DNA from: a virus
DNA: 21,772 bases
Direction: 5' to 3' (one strand)
IMG/VR virus record: IMGVR_UViG_3300042549_001209
Span: 1-21,772 of that record
This document shows, piece by piece, positions 14,312 to 19,895 of the stretch (the first letter of the stretch is position 1; every line of letters begins with the position of its first letter). The position numbers and the translations under genes are program-made. Under the pieces are notes generated by a model. The model was not told the origin of the DNA. It worked only from the letters and a program-made list of their open reading frames with translations, and did no database searches.

Positions 14312-15006
14312 TATTTAACCGGTATCCGTACTTGCCCAGATCTGTAAGCATCCTGTCTTTCCATGCCATCACCCAGACGTTTAGCTAGTGCCAATGCTTC
14401 ATTATATCTGGAAACGTAATTTTCCATAACGTCTTTGTCTGACTTCATGAACGCTGCTGCTTCTAGCATCGCGCCATAAAGCAGGACACTATAAAAGTTA
14501 TCCCCAAGCCATGTTGTATTTGCTGTAACAATTGATTCAGGGTAGTAATAGTAATGAAGCTCTACGTCATAGGCTAAATCAGGGGTTGGTCCAAGAATGA
14601 ATGACAGTTCATTCGTTATGATAGGTGGCGCATCGTTAGTGGTTGTTGGTCCAAACAGGGCATAGTATTGCGGCTTTCCCGTATCTGTCTTGATAGGGTA
14701 AGCAGCCCGTATGAAGTTAACATCCTTGTTAAGCAAGAAATCATACGCATCAGTGACTGTGTCTATAACAGCCATTGAGTAAACCGCCAGAAAATCTCCG
14801 GGCGCTGACAGATATTGATTATTAGCGGTTAATACCCCAGTGACATTCTTTCGTATTGAAGGGAACTGAACGCTGTTATATATCCGCTGCTCCGCCTGAT
14901 CAATGAATGTATTGATCTGTTGGGTAGACGTAAAGCTACTGACTGTTTGTGGGAACTCATTCTCACAATATGCCTTAATCGTCTGCGATAGTTCCGTGTA
15001 ATTCAT
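14311..15006 (-). CDS. Head-tail adaptor protein (phage SU10 adaptor-like)
   Basis: A 231-residue protein expected to sit under the portal and join head to tail. It has the layout of short-tailed phage adaptors: an N-terminal helical part (YTELSQTIKAYCENEFPQTV, INTFIDQAEQRIYNSVQFP), a central beta part (LSAPGDFLAVYSMAVID, LLNKDVNFIRAAYP, LSFILGPTPDLAYDVELHYYYYPE), and a C-terminal helical bundle (LLYGAMLEAAAFMKSDKDVMENYVSRYNEALALAKRL). The motif order F(I)xxAExRI...P.DFL...P...Y..ELxYYxxP is the signature I rely on. Both ends are TAATG overlaps. A short-tailed virion is inferred from this gene and from the gp10-like gene. Confidence 0.8.
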   Translation of the reverse strand: MNYTELSQTIKAYCENEFPQTVSSFTSTQQINTFIDQAEQRIYNSVQFPSIRKNVTGVLTANNQYLSAPGDFLAVYSMAVIDTVTDAYDFLLNKDVNFIRAAYPIKTDTGKPQYYALFGPTTTNDAPPIITNELSFILGPTPDLAYDVELHYYYYPESIVTANTTWLGDNFYSVLLYGAMLEAAAFMKSDKDVMENYVSRYNEALALAKRLGDGMERQDAYRSGQVRIPVK

Positions 15007-15188
15007 TAGCCCATCTTCTTCGAGTGACCAGTGCCTTTAGTAGCGGCTCCAGTACCACGGGTCTTCTGGATCTGTGTGTTAGGGATATTGTTTGGATATC
15101 CGTTATTACCCAGATCCTTTTCTGATAACCCAGTAATCGGCTTTGGCTGACTAGGGTTAACGCTAGATGCTTTTTCTGGAATAGCCAT
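15006..15188 (-). CDS. Small Pro/Gly-rich protein with a basic C-terminal tail
   Basis: A 60-residue, probably disordered protein: MAIPEKASSVNPSQPKPITG, then LSEKDLGNNGYPNNIPNTQI and the ending TRGTGAATKGTGHSKKMG. The ending resembles, more loosely, the KRADGIATKGKTKGRxI tails of genes at 17.5-19.7 kb (Arg, a Gly, Ala-Thr-Lys-Gly, then basic residues). It is joined by TAATG on both sides. I recall similar GAATKG endings in small phage proteins without known function. Neighbour of the adaptor gene, so a virion or assembly role is possible. Confidence 0.65.
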   Translation of the reverse strand: MAIPEKASSVNPSQPKPITGLSEKDLGNNGYPNNIPNTQIQKTRGTGAATKGTGHSKKMG

Positions 15189-15355
15189 TATTTGCTCCCA
15201 GAGTTCTTGTACTTGAAAGAAGAGACCTTCTGATTAGCAACCTTAGCCAATCCGCGACCCAAATCTTTCATTTGCAGGTTGGTCTTTCCGCCTTTACGGA
15301 ATTTCTTAACTGCAGTTCCTGCCGAAGGCTTACCGGCTGCGATTATAATCTTCAT
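15188..15355 (-). CDS. Small very basic protein
   Basis: A 55-residue protein, too short for a usual ORF cut-off: MKIIIAAGKPSAGTAVKKFR, then KGGKTNLQMKDLGRGLAKVA and the end NQKVSSFKYKNSGSK. It has about 13 Lys/Arg and one Asp, so a nucleic-acid or acidic-surface binder is plausible. AGGAG lies five bases before the ATG, overlapping the stop region of the zinc-ribbon gene upstream, and its TAA overlaps the next ATG (TAATG). Not a family I recognise. Confidence 0.7.
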   Translation of the reverse strand: MKIIIAAGKPSAGTAVKKFRKGGKTNLQMKDLGRGLAKVANQKVSSFKYKNSGSK

Positions 15356-15363
15356 GTTAACTC

Positions 15364-15792
15364 CTAAGTTGTGACTACTGTTACTGTTCCTAGCTGGAAT
15401 GATAAAGCTAGATAGTTCGGTGTTAGCCCTACATCGTTTGCTCTAGAACCTCCAACAGGAGCATAGCCCCACTGGATAATTCTGCTTCCGCCTTCAGGAT
15501 AGCCGTTTTCATCAACAGCCGTTCCTGACCCATTAACCAATTGTAACCCGCTATTACCAGACTGCAAATAGCTTAAATCCTTTCTAGGATTCCTTACAGC
15601 CTGCGGATCATCAATTGGATACATCCCAAGCTGTAACTGAGGCTGATCCGGTTCCCAGCATTCAGGACAAACAATTATATTAACTTGCTTTGTCTTGATG
15701 ATCAAAGCCTTTAGCTGTGTTAGCTTGAACCTAAACCCGCATCGATCACACTCTGCAATCGAGTTCTTGGCGGACGCAAACCTATTACCCAC
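15364..15792 (-). CDS. Zinc-ribbon virion-region protein
   Basis: A 142-residue protein from a GTG start: MGNRFASAKNSIAECDRCGF, with two CxxC knuckles (Cys15/Cys18 and Cys42/Cys45, CDRC and CPEC, 23 residues apart) forming a probable zinc ribbon. It continues WEPDQPQLQLGMYPIDDPQA and a Gly-rich beta C terminus. I chose GTG because AGGG lies nine bases upstream, the overlap with the upstream stop is only 8 bases, and related proteins I remember begin at (M)xNRFASxK; the longer reading would need a TTG at 15816. Between two connector-like genes, it may be a neck or tail-tip component. A regulatory zinc-ribbon protein is the alternative. Confidence 0.75.
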   Translation of the reverse strand: MGNRFASAKNSIAECDRCGFRFKLTQLKALIIKTKQVNIIVCPECWEPDQPQLQLGMYPIDDPQAVRNPRKDLSYLQSGNSGLQLVNGSGTAVDENGYPEGGSRIIQWGYAPVGGSRANDVGLTPNYLALSFQLGTVTVVTT

Positions 15793-16525
15793 AAATATAA
15801 GCCCTGCGAGGGACAAATCTCACTGGAGACTTGTCTCTATCTTCTTCAGCAGCAAACTTCCACTGTTCCTCATACTGGTCCTTTAGGGACTGTATGCGGT
15901 CTGGAGCTATCTTAACGGCGAGGTAGTATGCCAAGCCAGCAATCAGGCAGGTAAGGAACCTAAAGGGGATGTCTTGGGTGTTAATACCATTACCTGCGTC
16001 TTGTATCCTGCGTAAGCGCCAGTAGACGAACGTGTAGTAATCGCTCTGATCTGGGGCTGGATATACATAGATCTGCGGATGGTCTACCCCAGTAGTGGGG
16101 TCTGTGCCTTCTGGTCTGCCACCTATTGGGTAGGTGGCTCCTGACTGGCGGTTAACCCACAATTGAATAGGACGACCAGTTGAGTTCTTGTTAGGGATGG
16201 TTGCGTATGTAGATACGCTAATACGGGTTATAGACAAGTCCTGCTGACTTGAACCCGTTCCTACCCTTGTTACATGTTCTAGAAGATCTATCGTATCAAC
16301 AGGCAGATTGTATGAGACCTGATTAAGAACTAACGGTATCTCACCCTCTTCAATCGTCCACAGGTTTATCCCCCGGTTAGCCCATTCGACCGTCAGGAGG
16401 TTTAAACTGCGTCTTGCTGTACGGATATCATAACCAGTGCGTAGCTCTGCCCCGCAGCGCTCAAACGCTTCCTCAATGATGTTAGTGAGGTCTAGGTTAG
16501 ATGATGCTGTGCCTGATGTGGTCAT
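15785..16525 (-). CDS. Head completion / tail accessory protein (P22 gp4-like)
   Basis: A 246-residue protein with the layout of gp4-type neck proteins: N-terminal helices (DLTNIIEEAFERCGAELRTG, ARRSLNLLTVEWANRGINLW), a beta part with VSYNLPVDTIDLLEHVTRVG and IYVYPAPDQSDYYTFVYWRL, and C-terminal helices (PFRFLTCLIAGLAYYLAVKI, DRIQSLKDQYEEQWKFAAEED). P22 gp4 binds the portal and stabilises packaged DNA. The same fold class includes adaptors such as the gene at 14311-15006, so the window may hold two neck-ring proteins. ATG follows the upstream TAA directly (TAAATG). Structural neck protein is likely; gp4 equivalence is inferred. Confidence 0.72.
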   Translation of the reverse strand: MTTSGTASSNLDLTNIIEEAFERCGAELRTGYDIRTARRSLNLLTVEWANRGINLWTIEEGEIPLVLNQVSYNLPVDTIDLLEHVTRVGTGSSQQDLSITRISVSTYATIPNKNSTGRPIQLWVNRQSGATYPIGGRPEGTDPTTGVDHPQIYVYPAPDQSDYYTFVYWRLRRIQDAGNGINTQDIPFRFLTCLIAGLAYYLAVKIAPDRIQSLKDQYEEQWKFAAEEDRDKSPVRFVPRRAYICG

Positions 16526-16780
16526 TTAGCATTTCCATGCCCGAAGGCTTTTGTTTATGCGGCTATTGGGATCATTTGCCGTCTTGGCGGATGTCAGCTT
16601 CTTTTTCATGCCTGACATTCTGGCACAGAATGACTTCTTGCGGCTTCCACCTTCTGGCTGCGGAGCCTTCAATCCGGGCTTGTCTGGATTGGCTGCGTTA
16701 TATGAGGCTCGTCCTTTGGCGTTTAAACCGCCTTTCTCAGACTTGCCTTCTTTGCGTTGCCATGCAGGTGTCTTAGCCAT
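16526..16780 (-). CDS. Small basic protein (DUF6321-like)
   Basis: An 84-residue, strongly basic protein: MAKTPAWQRKEGKSEKGGLN, a middle AKGRASYNAANPDKPGLKAP, then RKKSFCARMSGMKKKLTSAK and DPNSRINKSLRAWKC. The motifs PAWQRKEGKxxKGGLNAKGR and SFCARMSGMKKKLTxxKTAxDPxSRINK(A/S)LRxW are strongly conserved in phage proteins annotated, from memory, as DUF6321. Function unknown. The composition and two Cys suggest a nucleic-acid-associated or virion-packed protein. It starts on TAATG and its stop abuts the next ATG. Confidence 0.8.
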   Translation of the reverse strand: MAKTPAWQRKEGKSEKGGLNAKGRASYNAANPDKPGLKAPQPEGGSRKKSFCARMSGMKKKLTSAKTANDPNSRINKSLRAWKC

Positions 16781-17013
16781 TATCTATACCCCGCTGTTTT
16801 CTTTGCAATAGCCTTTGGTTGCGCTACAAACTGTTTACCTGCTGCCTTGCCTGCTCTTTTGGCTTTGGTCGTTGCTGCGTACTCTGCTGGGCTTAAAGAC
16901 TTTATTGCTGCTTCTGGCAAATAACGCTCTCCCGTCTTGGAAGAAGGTTTCCCTGACTTAGTACGCCATTTCTGGTCGCCCCAATCTTTCAGGGATTTCT
17001 GCGGAGCCTTCAA
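16780..17013 (-). CDS. Small basic conserved protein with a TTG start
   Basis: A 77-residue protein: MKAPQKSLKDWGDQKWRTKS, GKPSSKTGERYLPEAAIKSL, then AEYAATTKAKRAGKAAGKQF and VAQPKAIAKKTAGYR. The TTG overlaps the TGA of the upstream gene (TTGA); a stop lies two codons before it in frame and there is no early ATG, so TTG must be used if the conserved SLKxWxxQKWRTKSGKPS start is to be kept. I recall this family in phages and some large eukaryotic DNA viruses without known function. About 20 Lys/Arg in 77 residues, so nucleic-acid binding is a reasonable guess. Confidence 0.75.
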   Translation of the reverse strand: MKAPQKSLKDWGDQKWRTKSGKPSSKTGERYLPEAAIKSLSPAEYAATTKAKRAGKAAGKQFVAQPKAIAKKTAGYR

Positions 17014-17189
17014 TCTTTATAACCCCCACCCGCTGCCTTATATTTCTTAGCTACAAGTTGAGCCTTTCTAGCTGACCATTCCCCAGCGCCAGTACCTTGA
17101 GTTGCCGCTGCCTTTACCTGAGACACAATCTTCTTGCGAAGGGTAGGCTTTGTGTAATTACCAGCAGCATTAACTTTGCTCTTAGCCAT
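17010..17189 (-). CDS. Small basic protein (DUF5872-like)
   Basis: A 59-residue protein: MAKSKVNAAGNYTKPTLRKK, IVSQVKAAATQGTGAGEWSA, then RKAQLVAKKYKAAGGGYKD. The signature YTKPxLRKxI...GxWSARKAQLxAKxYKxAGGGYK is one I associate with a family named, from memory, DUF5872, found in phages and large DNA viruses. Function unknown; helical and basic. This gene is one of the few here not joined to the gene upstream by an overlap: a 20-base gap with a perfect inverted repeat lies before its ATG. Its TGA overlaps the TTG of the next gene. Confidence 0.78.
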   Translation of the reverse strand: MAKSKVNAAGNYTKPTLRKKIVSQVKAAATQGTGAGEWSARKAQLVAKKYKAAGGGYKD

Positions 17190-17204
17190 TATAGAGTCTC
17201 TATA
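17190..17204 (-). promoter_or_regulatory. Perfect 7+1+7 inverted repeat before a start codon
   Basis: On the plus strand the block reads TATAGAGTCTCTATA, directly before the start codon of the DUF5872-like gene. A near copy (ATACAGTCTCTATAA, one mismatch over 15 bases) lies at 21105-21119 in the leader of the head-protein gene. The half-site plus start codon (GACTCTATAATG on the minus strand) recurs at 17880-17891. It may be an operator or a small RNA hairpin covering the start; this is inference. Confidence 0.4.
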
Positions 17205-17209
17205 ATAAG

Positions 17210-17359
17210 TTACTTCTTATTTACAATTGGCTTCTTAACATAAAGCTCTCTGAAGCGTTCTGCCTCAATAGACTTCATGTCTCTACGTTCTTCTGTTGCC
17301 CGTATTATCCAATCAAACACGTTGCCGCATTCTTTTCGGTACTCAGCCCACTTGATCAC
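17210..17359 (-). CDS. Small charged helical protein with a GTG start
   Basis: A 49-residue protein: MIKWAEYRKECGNVFDWIIR, ATEERRDMKSIEAERFRELY, then VKKPIVNKK. It is almost wholly helical and charged, with WAEYRKECGNVFDWIIRAT as the most distinctive part. The GTG overlaps the TGA of the upstream gene (GTGA). It fills the gap between two accepted genes exactly. Not a family I recognise. Confidence 0.6.
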   Translation of the reverse strand: MIKWAEYRKECGNVFDWIIRATEERRDMKSIEAERFRELYVKKPIVNKK

Positions 17360-17487
17360 TTAGCTTTAGGCTGCTTTCCTATAGCCCCGCCGTGTTTATA
17401 CAGCGTGACAGGGCTATCCCCATCACGCTTCTTGATCTTACGGAGCTTGGCTGGGCTAATAATACCCATTCCACGACTTGGCAGCAT
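17356..17487 (-). CDS. Small basic protein of 43 residues
   Basis: Sequence in parts: MLPSRGMGIISPAKLRKIKK, RDGDSPVTLYKHGGAIGKQP, KAK. I recall the start (M)xxxRGMG.I.P.K(M)P.K and the string KRxD.....Y..GG from tiny phage proteins of unknown role. It is linked by TAATG to the gene upstream and by GTGA to the gene downstream, so it lies in a run of coupled small genes. Strongly basic. Function unknown. Confidence 0.65.
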   Translation of the reverse strand: MLPSRGMGIISPAKLRKIKKRDGDSPVTLYKHGGAIGKQPKAK

Positions 17488-17882
17488 TAGCAGACCCGTC
17501 CGCCCTTGCGAAGCATTGTGACTTTGGTGCGACCCCGTTGAGCAATTCCATCAGCGCGTTTAGACACTGAGCCACCACTCTTCATTCCCGGAGACATCAT
17601 TGGAGGAGCCATTGGAGAAACCATTGGCGCAGCTCCCATCTTTGCGTCCAGTATCTTGCTGGCTAACTTGGCAACAGTCTTTTTATCTACTGGACCCTTG
17701 CGCTTGATTGGGAATCCTGACATTCCATCTTTAGCCATGCCGCCAGCTTTAAGACCGGCGTGGGCTTTGGAAGCGGGTTTAGCAGCATGTTTAGCCAAAT
17801 TTTTCATGGCTGAGTCTTTCATCATCTTGCCGTCAGGCATCTTGTGCATCCCGCCCTTAGCCATCATTTTTGCTTTCATCAT
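17487..17882 (-). CDS. Met/Lys/Gly-rich basic protein carrying the KRADGIA tail motif
   Basis: A 131-residue low-complexity protein. Residues 1-60 are Met/Lys/Gly/Ala-rich (MMKAKMMAKGGMHKMPDGKM). Residues 65-85 have a helix (DKKTVAKLASKILDAKM), followed by a Met/Pro run (APMVSPMAPPMMSPG). The end has SGGSVSKRADGIAQRGRTK and a variant tail VTMLRKGGRVC. The tail matches those of the genes at 18939-19154 and 19375-19653. TAATG joins it to genes on both sides. Such M/K/G-rich proteins occur in phage head-gene regions; the role is unknown, and binding to packaged DNA or to the capsid interior is a guess. Confidence 0.7.
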   Translation of the reverse strand: MMKAKMMAKGGMHKMPDGKMMKDSAMKNLAKHAAKPASKAHAGLKAGGMAKDGMSGFPIKRKGPVDKKTVAKLASKILDAKMGAAPMVSPMAPPMMSPGMKSGGSVSKRADGIAQRGRTKVTMLRKGGRVC

Positions 17883-18055
17883 TATAGAGTCCGTCCTTTA
17901 GTTTTGCTACGTTTAGCTGCACCATCTGCTCGTTTAGCTTCGCTCAAAGAGATAGCGATAGCTTGCTTCGGATTGGTCACCTTCTGTCCTGATGAGGACT
18001 TGAGTGACCCCTTTTTAAACTCCCTCATTACTATGGCTATCTTAGCCTTTTTCAT
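17882..18055 (-). CDS. Small basic protein (DUF6496-like)
   Basis: A 57-residue protein: MKKAKIAIVMREFKKGSLKS, SSGQKVTNPKQAIAIALSEA-type sequence (here AIAISLSEAKRADG), ending AAKRSKTKGRTL. The signature VMREFKxGxLxSxSGxKVTNxKQAIAIxLSEA is strongly conserved in many phage and bacterial small proteins annotated, from memory, as DUF6496. Its C terminus, KRADGAAKRSKTKGRTL, also resembles the KRADGIAxKGKTRGR tails of neighbouring genes. Starts by ATGA overlap and ends by TAATG overlap. Too short for a usual ORF cut-off. Function unknown, likely nucleic-acid or protein binding. Confidence 0.8.
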   Translation of the reverse strand: MKKAKIAIVMREFKKGSLKSSSGQKVTNPKQAIAISLSEAKRADGAAKRSKTKGRTL

Positions 18056-18939
18056 TGATATTGACCCGTTGATCCATTAGGCGCTGGGTTTCCACCCTTA
18101 CCACCTGATGGGTTCGCGCTTGCCAATGAACTAACTGGAGTTCCATTTGAGTTCATTAGAGGCATATACCCACCCGGAGCGCCTCCGGGGATACCTTGAC
18201 CAATAGCGTAAGGAGCGCCCGGAGCGCCCTGTACATACGGGGTCCCGCCCTTCACTAAAGCTGCTTGAAATGGATTTAACTGAGCTGAGGCTACTGGGCT
18301 GCCACCCTTGCCACCTGCTGGAGCCTGACCGCCCAAGGAAGGCGCTGATTCATAGCCGGTAGCTGGCTGACTCTTCATTTGATCCCACTGAGCTTGCGTT
18401 GGTCCATTATATAAAGGCGTTGATGAAGGACGCGCCTCATAGCCGGTAGCTGGCTGCGGCATTATTTGAGGCATTGGTCTGTTATAACCGCCCCTTAGCT
18501 GGTCCATCTGGCGGTCATAGCCAAATCTGTTCTGAGGCATAAAGCCGCGACCAAACCTACCATACTGAGGCTGTTGAAACTGCTGAGGCTGATTGCCCGG
18601 AGCGTTTAAACTTTGATCTGCGTATACCGGACCTTGAGCAGGCTGCGCTACTGGCTGACGGAATTGTTGCTGCGGCGGCTGGAAGCGATTAAACATCTGC
18701 TGCTGCGGCGTATTGTTCTGTCCATAGGTTTGCATGAACGGATTAAATTGAGGCTGCTGAGGAGCTACAGGAGCGACCGCAGGGGCAGGTGTGGCTACAG
18801 GCGCAGGCGTGGCTGCAGGAGTCTTGGTATTCGTCCCGTAGTAAGGATCTGGGTCATATGGAGCCAGAGGAGCCGGAGAGGCTACAGGGGCTGCAGGGGC
18901 TTTAGTAGGCGTTTTAAAAATTGGATCTGCTGCTGACAT
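18052..18939 (-). CDS. Disordered Pro/Gln/Gly-rich prion-like protein
   Basis: A 295-residue protein that appears disordered throughout. Residues 1-75 are Pro/Ala/Thr-rich (TPAATPAPVATPAPAVAPVA). Residues about 75-165 are Gln/Phe/Tyr/Arg-rich (QQMFNRFQPPQQQFRQPVAQ, RFGRGFMPQNRFGYDRQM). Residues 165-205 carry QPATGYE twice. The end is Gly/Ser/Pro-rich with GGKGGSP and GGKGGNP. Aromatic plus Arg plus Gln composition is that of prion-like domains. No catalytic motif and no membrane segment. TAATG links it to the tagged gene upstream, and ATGA to the DUF6496-like gene. A scaffold-like or virion-internal role is possible; I do not recognise the family. Confidence 0.7.
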   Translation of the reverse strand: MSAADPIFKTPTKAPAAPVASPAPLAPYDPDPYYGTNTKTPAATPAPVATPAPAVAPVAPQQPQFNPFMQTYGQNNTPQQQMFNRFQPPQQQFRQPVAQPAQGPVYADQSLNAPGNQPQQFQQPQYGRFGRGFMPQNRFGYDRQMDQLRGGYNRPMPQIMPQPATGYEARPSSTPLYNGPTQAQWDQMKSQPATGYESAPSLGGQAPAGGKGGSPVASAQLNPFQAALVKGGTPYVQGAPGAPYAIGQGIPGGAPGGYMPLMNSNGTPVSSLASANPSGGKGGNPAPNGSTGQYQ

Positions 18940-19154
18940 TATACAATTCTCCCTCTGGTCTTGCCTTTGATGGCAATGCCGTCAGCCCTTTTGGAAACTG
19001 ACCCACCTTTCTTGTATCCGGCTTCTTTCATCATTTTTTTATTAGGCTCGTCCATCTCTGTAGCTGACAATGCCTTATCAAACGGCTTGGTCATCTTCTC
19101 CTGAAGATCTGGACCCAGCATAGCGCCGTATCCCATATTAGCTAAAGCACCCAT
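18939..19154 (-). CDS. Small protein with the KRADGIA C-terminal motif
   Basis: A 71-residue protein. Residues 1-50 are MGALANMGYGAMLGPDLQEK, then MTKPFDKALSATEMDEPNKK and MMKEAGYKKGG. The end is SVSKRADGIAIKGKTRGRIV, the cleanest copy of the motif shared by several neighbours. The N-terminal part is unlike theirs. Joined by TAATG on both sides. Function unknown. The motif is basic (seven Lys/Arg in 18 residues) and always terminal. Confidence 0.72.
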   Translation of the reverse strand: MGALANMGYGAMLGPDLQEKMTKPFDKALSATEMDEPNKKMMKEAGYKKGGSVSKRADGIAIKGKTRGRIV

Positions 19155-19375
19155 TAGACGAACCTTCCTCTTGTTCTGCCCTTTGATTCTATCCCGCCAC
19201 CCCGTACACCCTTAACTGATCCGCCTTTCTTCATGCCGACCGGTGGAGCTACGCTCAAGAACCCCGGCTTTTGAGCCGGTGTTGAATTGTCAGGTGCGTT
19301 AATAGAAAGCAATGGAGACGGATTAGGAGTACCGCCATTTACAGACCCACCCATATCATATCTCTTAGCCTTCAT
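19154..19375 (-). CDS. Small protein with a degenerate copy of the shared C-terminal motif
   Basis: A 73-residue protein: MKAKRYDMGGSVNGGTPNPS, then PLLSINAPDNSTPAQKPGFL and a tail KKGGSVKGVRGGGIESKGRT followed by RGRFV. The tail aligns with KKGGSVSKRADGIAxKGKTRGRxV, with VRGGGIES in place of KRADGIAx. A second GGSV lies near the N terminus. TAATG on both sides. Pro/Ser-rich middle, probably disordered. Function unknown. Confidence 0.7.
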   Translation of the reverse strand: MKAKRYDMGGSVNGGTPNPSPLLSINAPDNSTPAQKPGFLSVAPPVGMKKGGSVKGVRGGGIESKGRTRGRFV

Positions 19376-19653
19376 TAGATCATCCTGCCTTTGGTCTTAC
19401 CTTTAGTTGCAATGCCATCCGCTCTTTTAGAAGCAGAGATCATCCCGCCCTTAGCTCTACGAATAGGCTGACTGCGTGGCGGACCAACAGGGGTCATACC
19501 AGCAGGAGGAGTAGCCCGTGTAGCCCTTTCATACCCAAGGTTGGTGTTCCTATCCATTTCTGCCTCATCACGGATACGCTTCATCTCTTTGCGTTCTTCT
19601 TCTGATGGAGTCGATTTATTTAATCCTGCGGTATATGCGGCTTGGTCTGCCAT
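19375..19653 (-). CDS. Small charged protein with the KRADGIA C-terminal motif
   Basis: A 92-residue protein. The first half is a charged helix (STPSEEERKEMKRIRDEAEM, then DRNTNLGYERATRA); the middle is Pro-rich (TPPAGMTPVGPPRSQPIRRA). The end is KGGMISASKRADGIATKGKT followed by KGRMI. The ATG lies two bases after the stop of the membrane protein upstream, and its own TAA overlaps the next ATG (TAATG). It is the first of the tagged genes in transcription order. Function unknown. Confidence 0.72.
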   Translation of the reverse strand: MADQAAYTAGLNKSTPSEEERKEMKRIRDEAEMDRNTNLGYERATRATPPAGMTPVGPPRSQPIRRAKGGMISASKRADGIATKGKTKGRMI

Positions 19654-19655
19654 GT

Positions 19656-19892
19656 TTATGCCTTATCTTGTTTAAGGTCTAACTTGTCGAAGATCTTTTC
19701 TAGCATCACTTCGACTTTATCAAACCTGCATTGGATGTCGTCCTTCCTCGCATAATGCGAAGGAAGTGTTATCTCAATATTCTTAATGTCTACTTTCATT
19801 CTCTCTACCGCATCCCAGAGCTGTCTGGAGAGCCATCCGACTATTGTCAGAAGAACCCCCATGCCGAGGTTAATCAATGTTTGCGGGTCCAT
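19656..19892 (-). CDS. One-TM coiled-coil phage protein
   Basis: A 78-residue protein. MDPQTLINLGMGVLLTIVGW begins an N-terminal membrane segment (about residues 6-22), followed by an amphipathic region (LSRQLWDAVERMKVDIKNIE) and a charged helical tail (FDKVEVMLEKIFDKLDLKQD). This layout, short N terminus, one membrane helix and a cytoplasmic or periplasmic coiled coil, is common in small phage proteins; some are annotated as holins or as haemolysin XhlA-like. Distance from the lysis cassette argues against it being the main holin. Three bases separate it from the gene upstream. Confidence 0.7.
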   Translation of the reverse strand: MDPQTLINLGMGVLLTIVGWLSRQLWDAVERMKVDIKNIEITLPSHYARKDDIQCRFDKVEVMLEKIFDKLDLKQDKA

Positions 19893-19895
19893 GTT

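Noticed and set aside
15793-15816. TTG start at 15816 for the zinc-ribbon protein
   Set aside because: GTG at 15792 has a better ribosome site, a shorter overlap with the upstream gene and agrees with remembered starts of the family.
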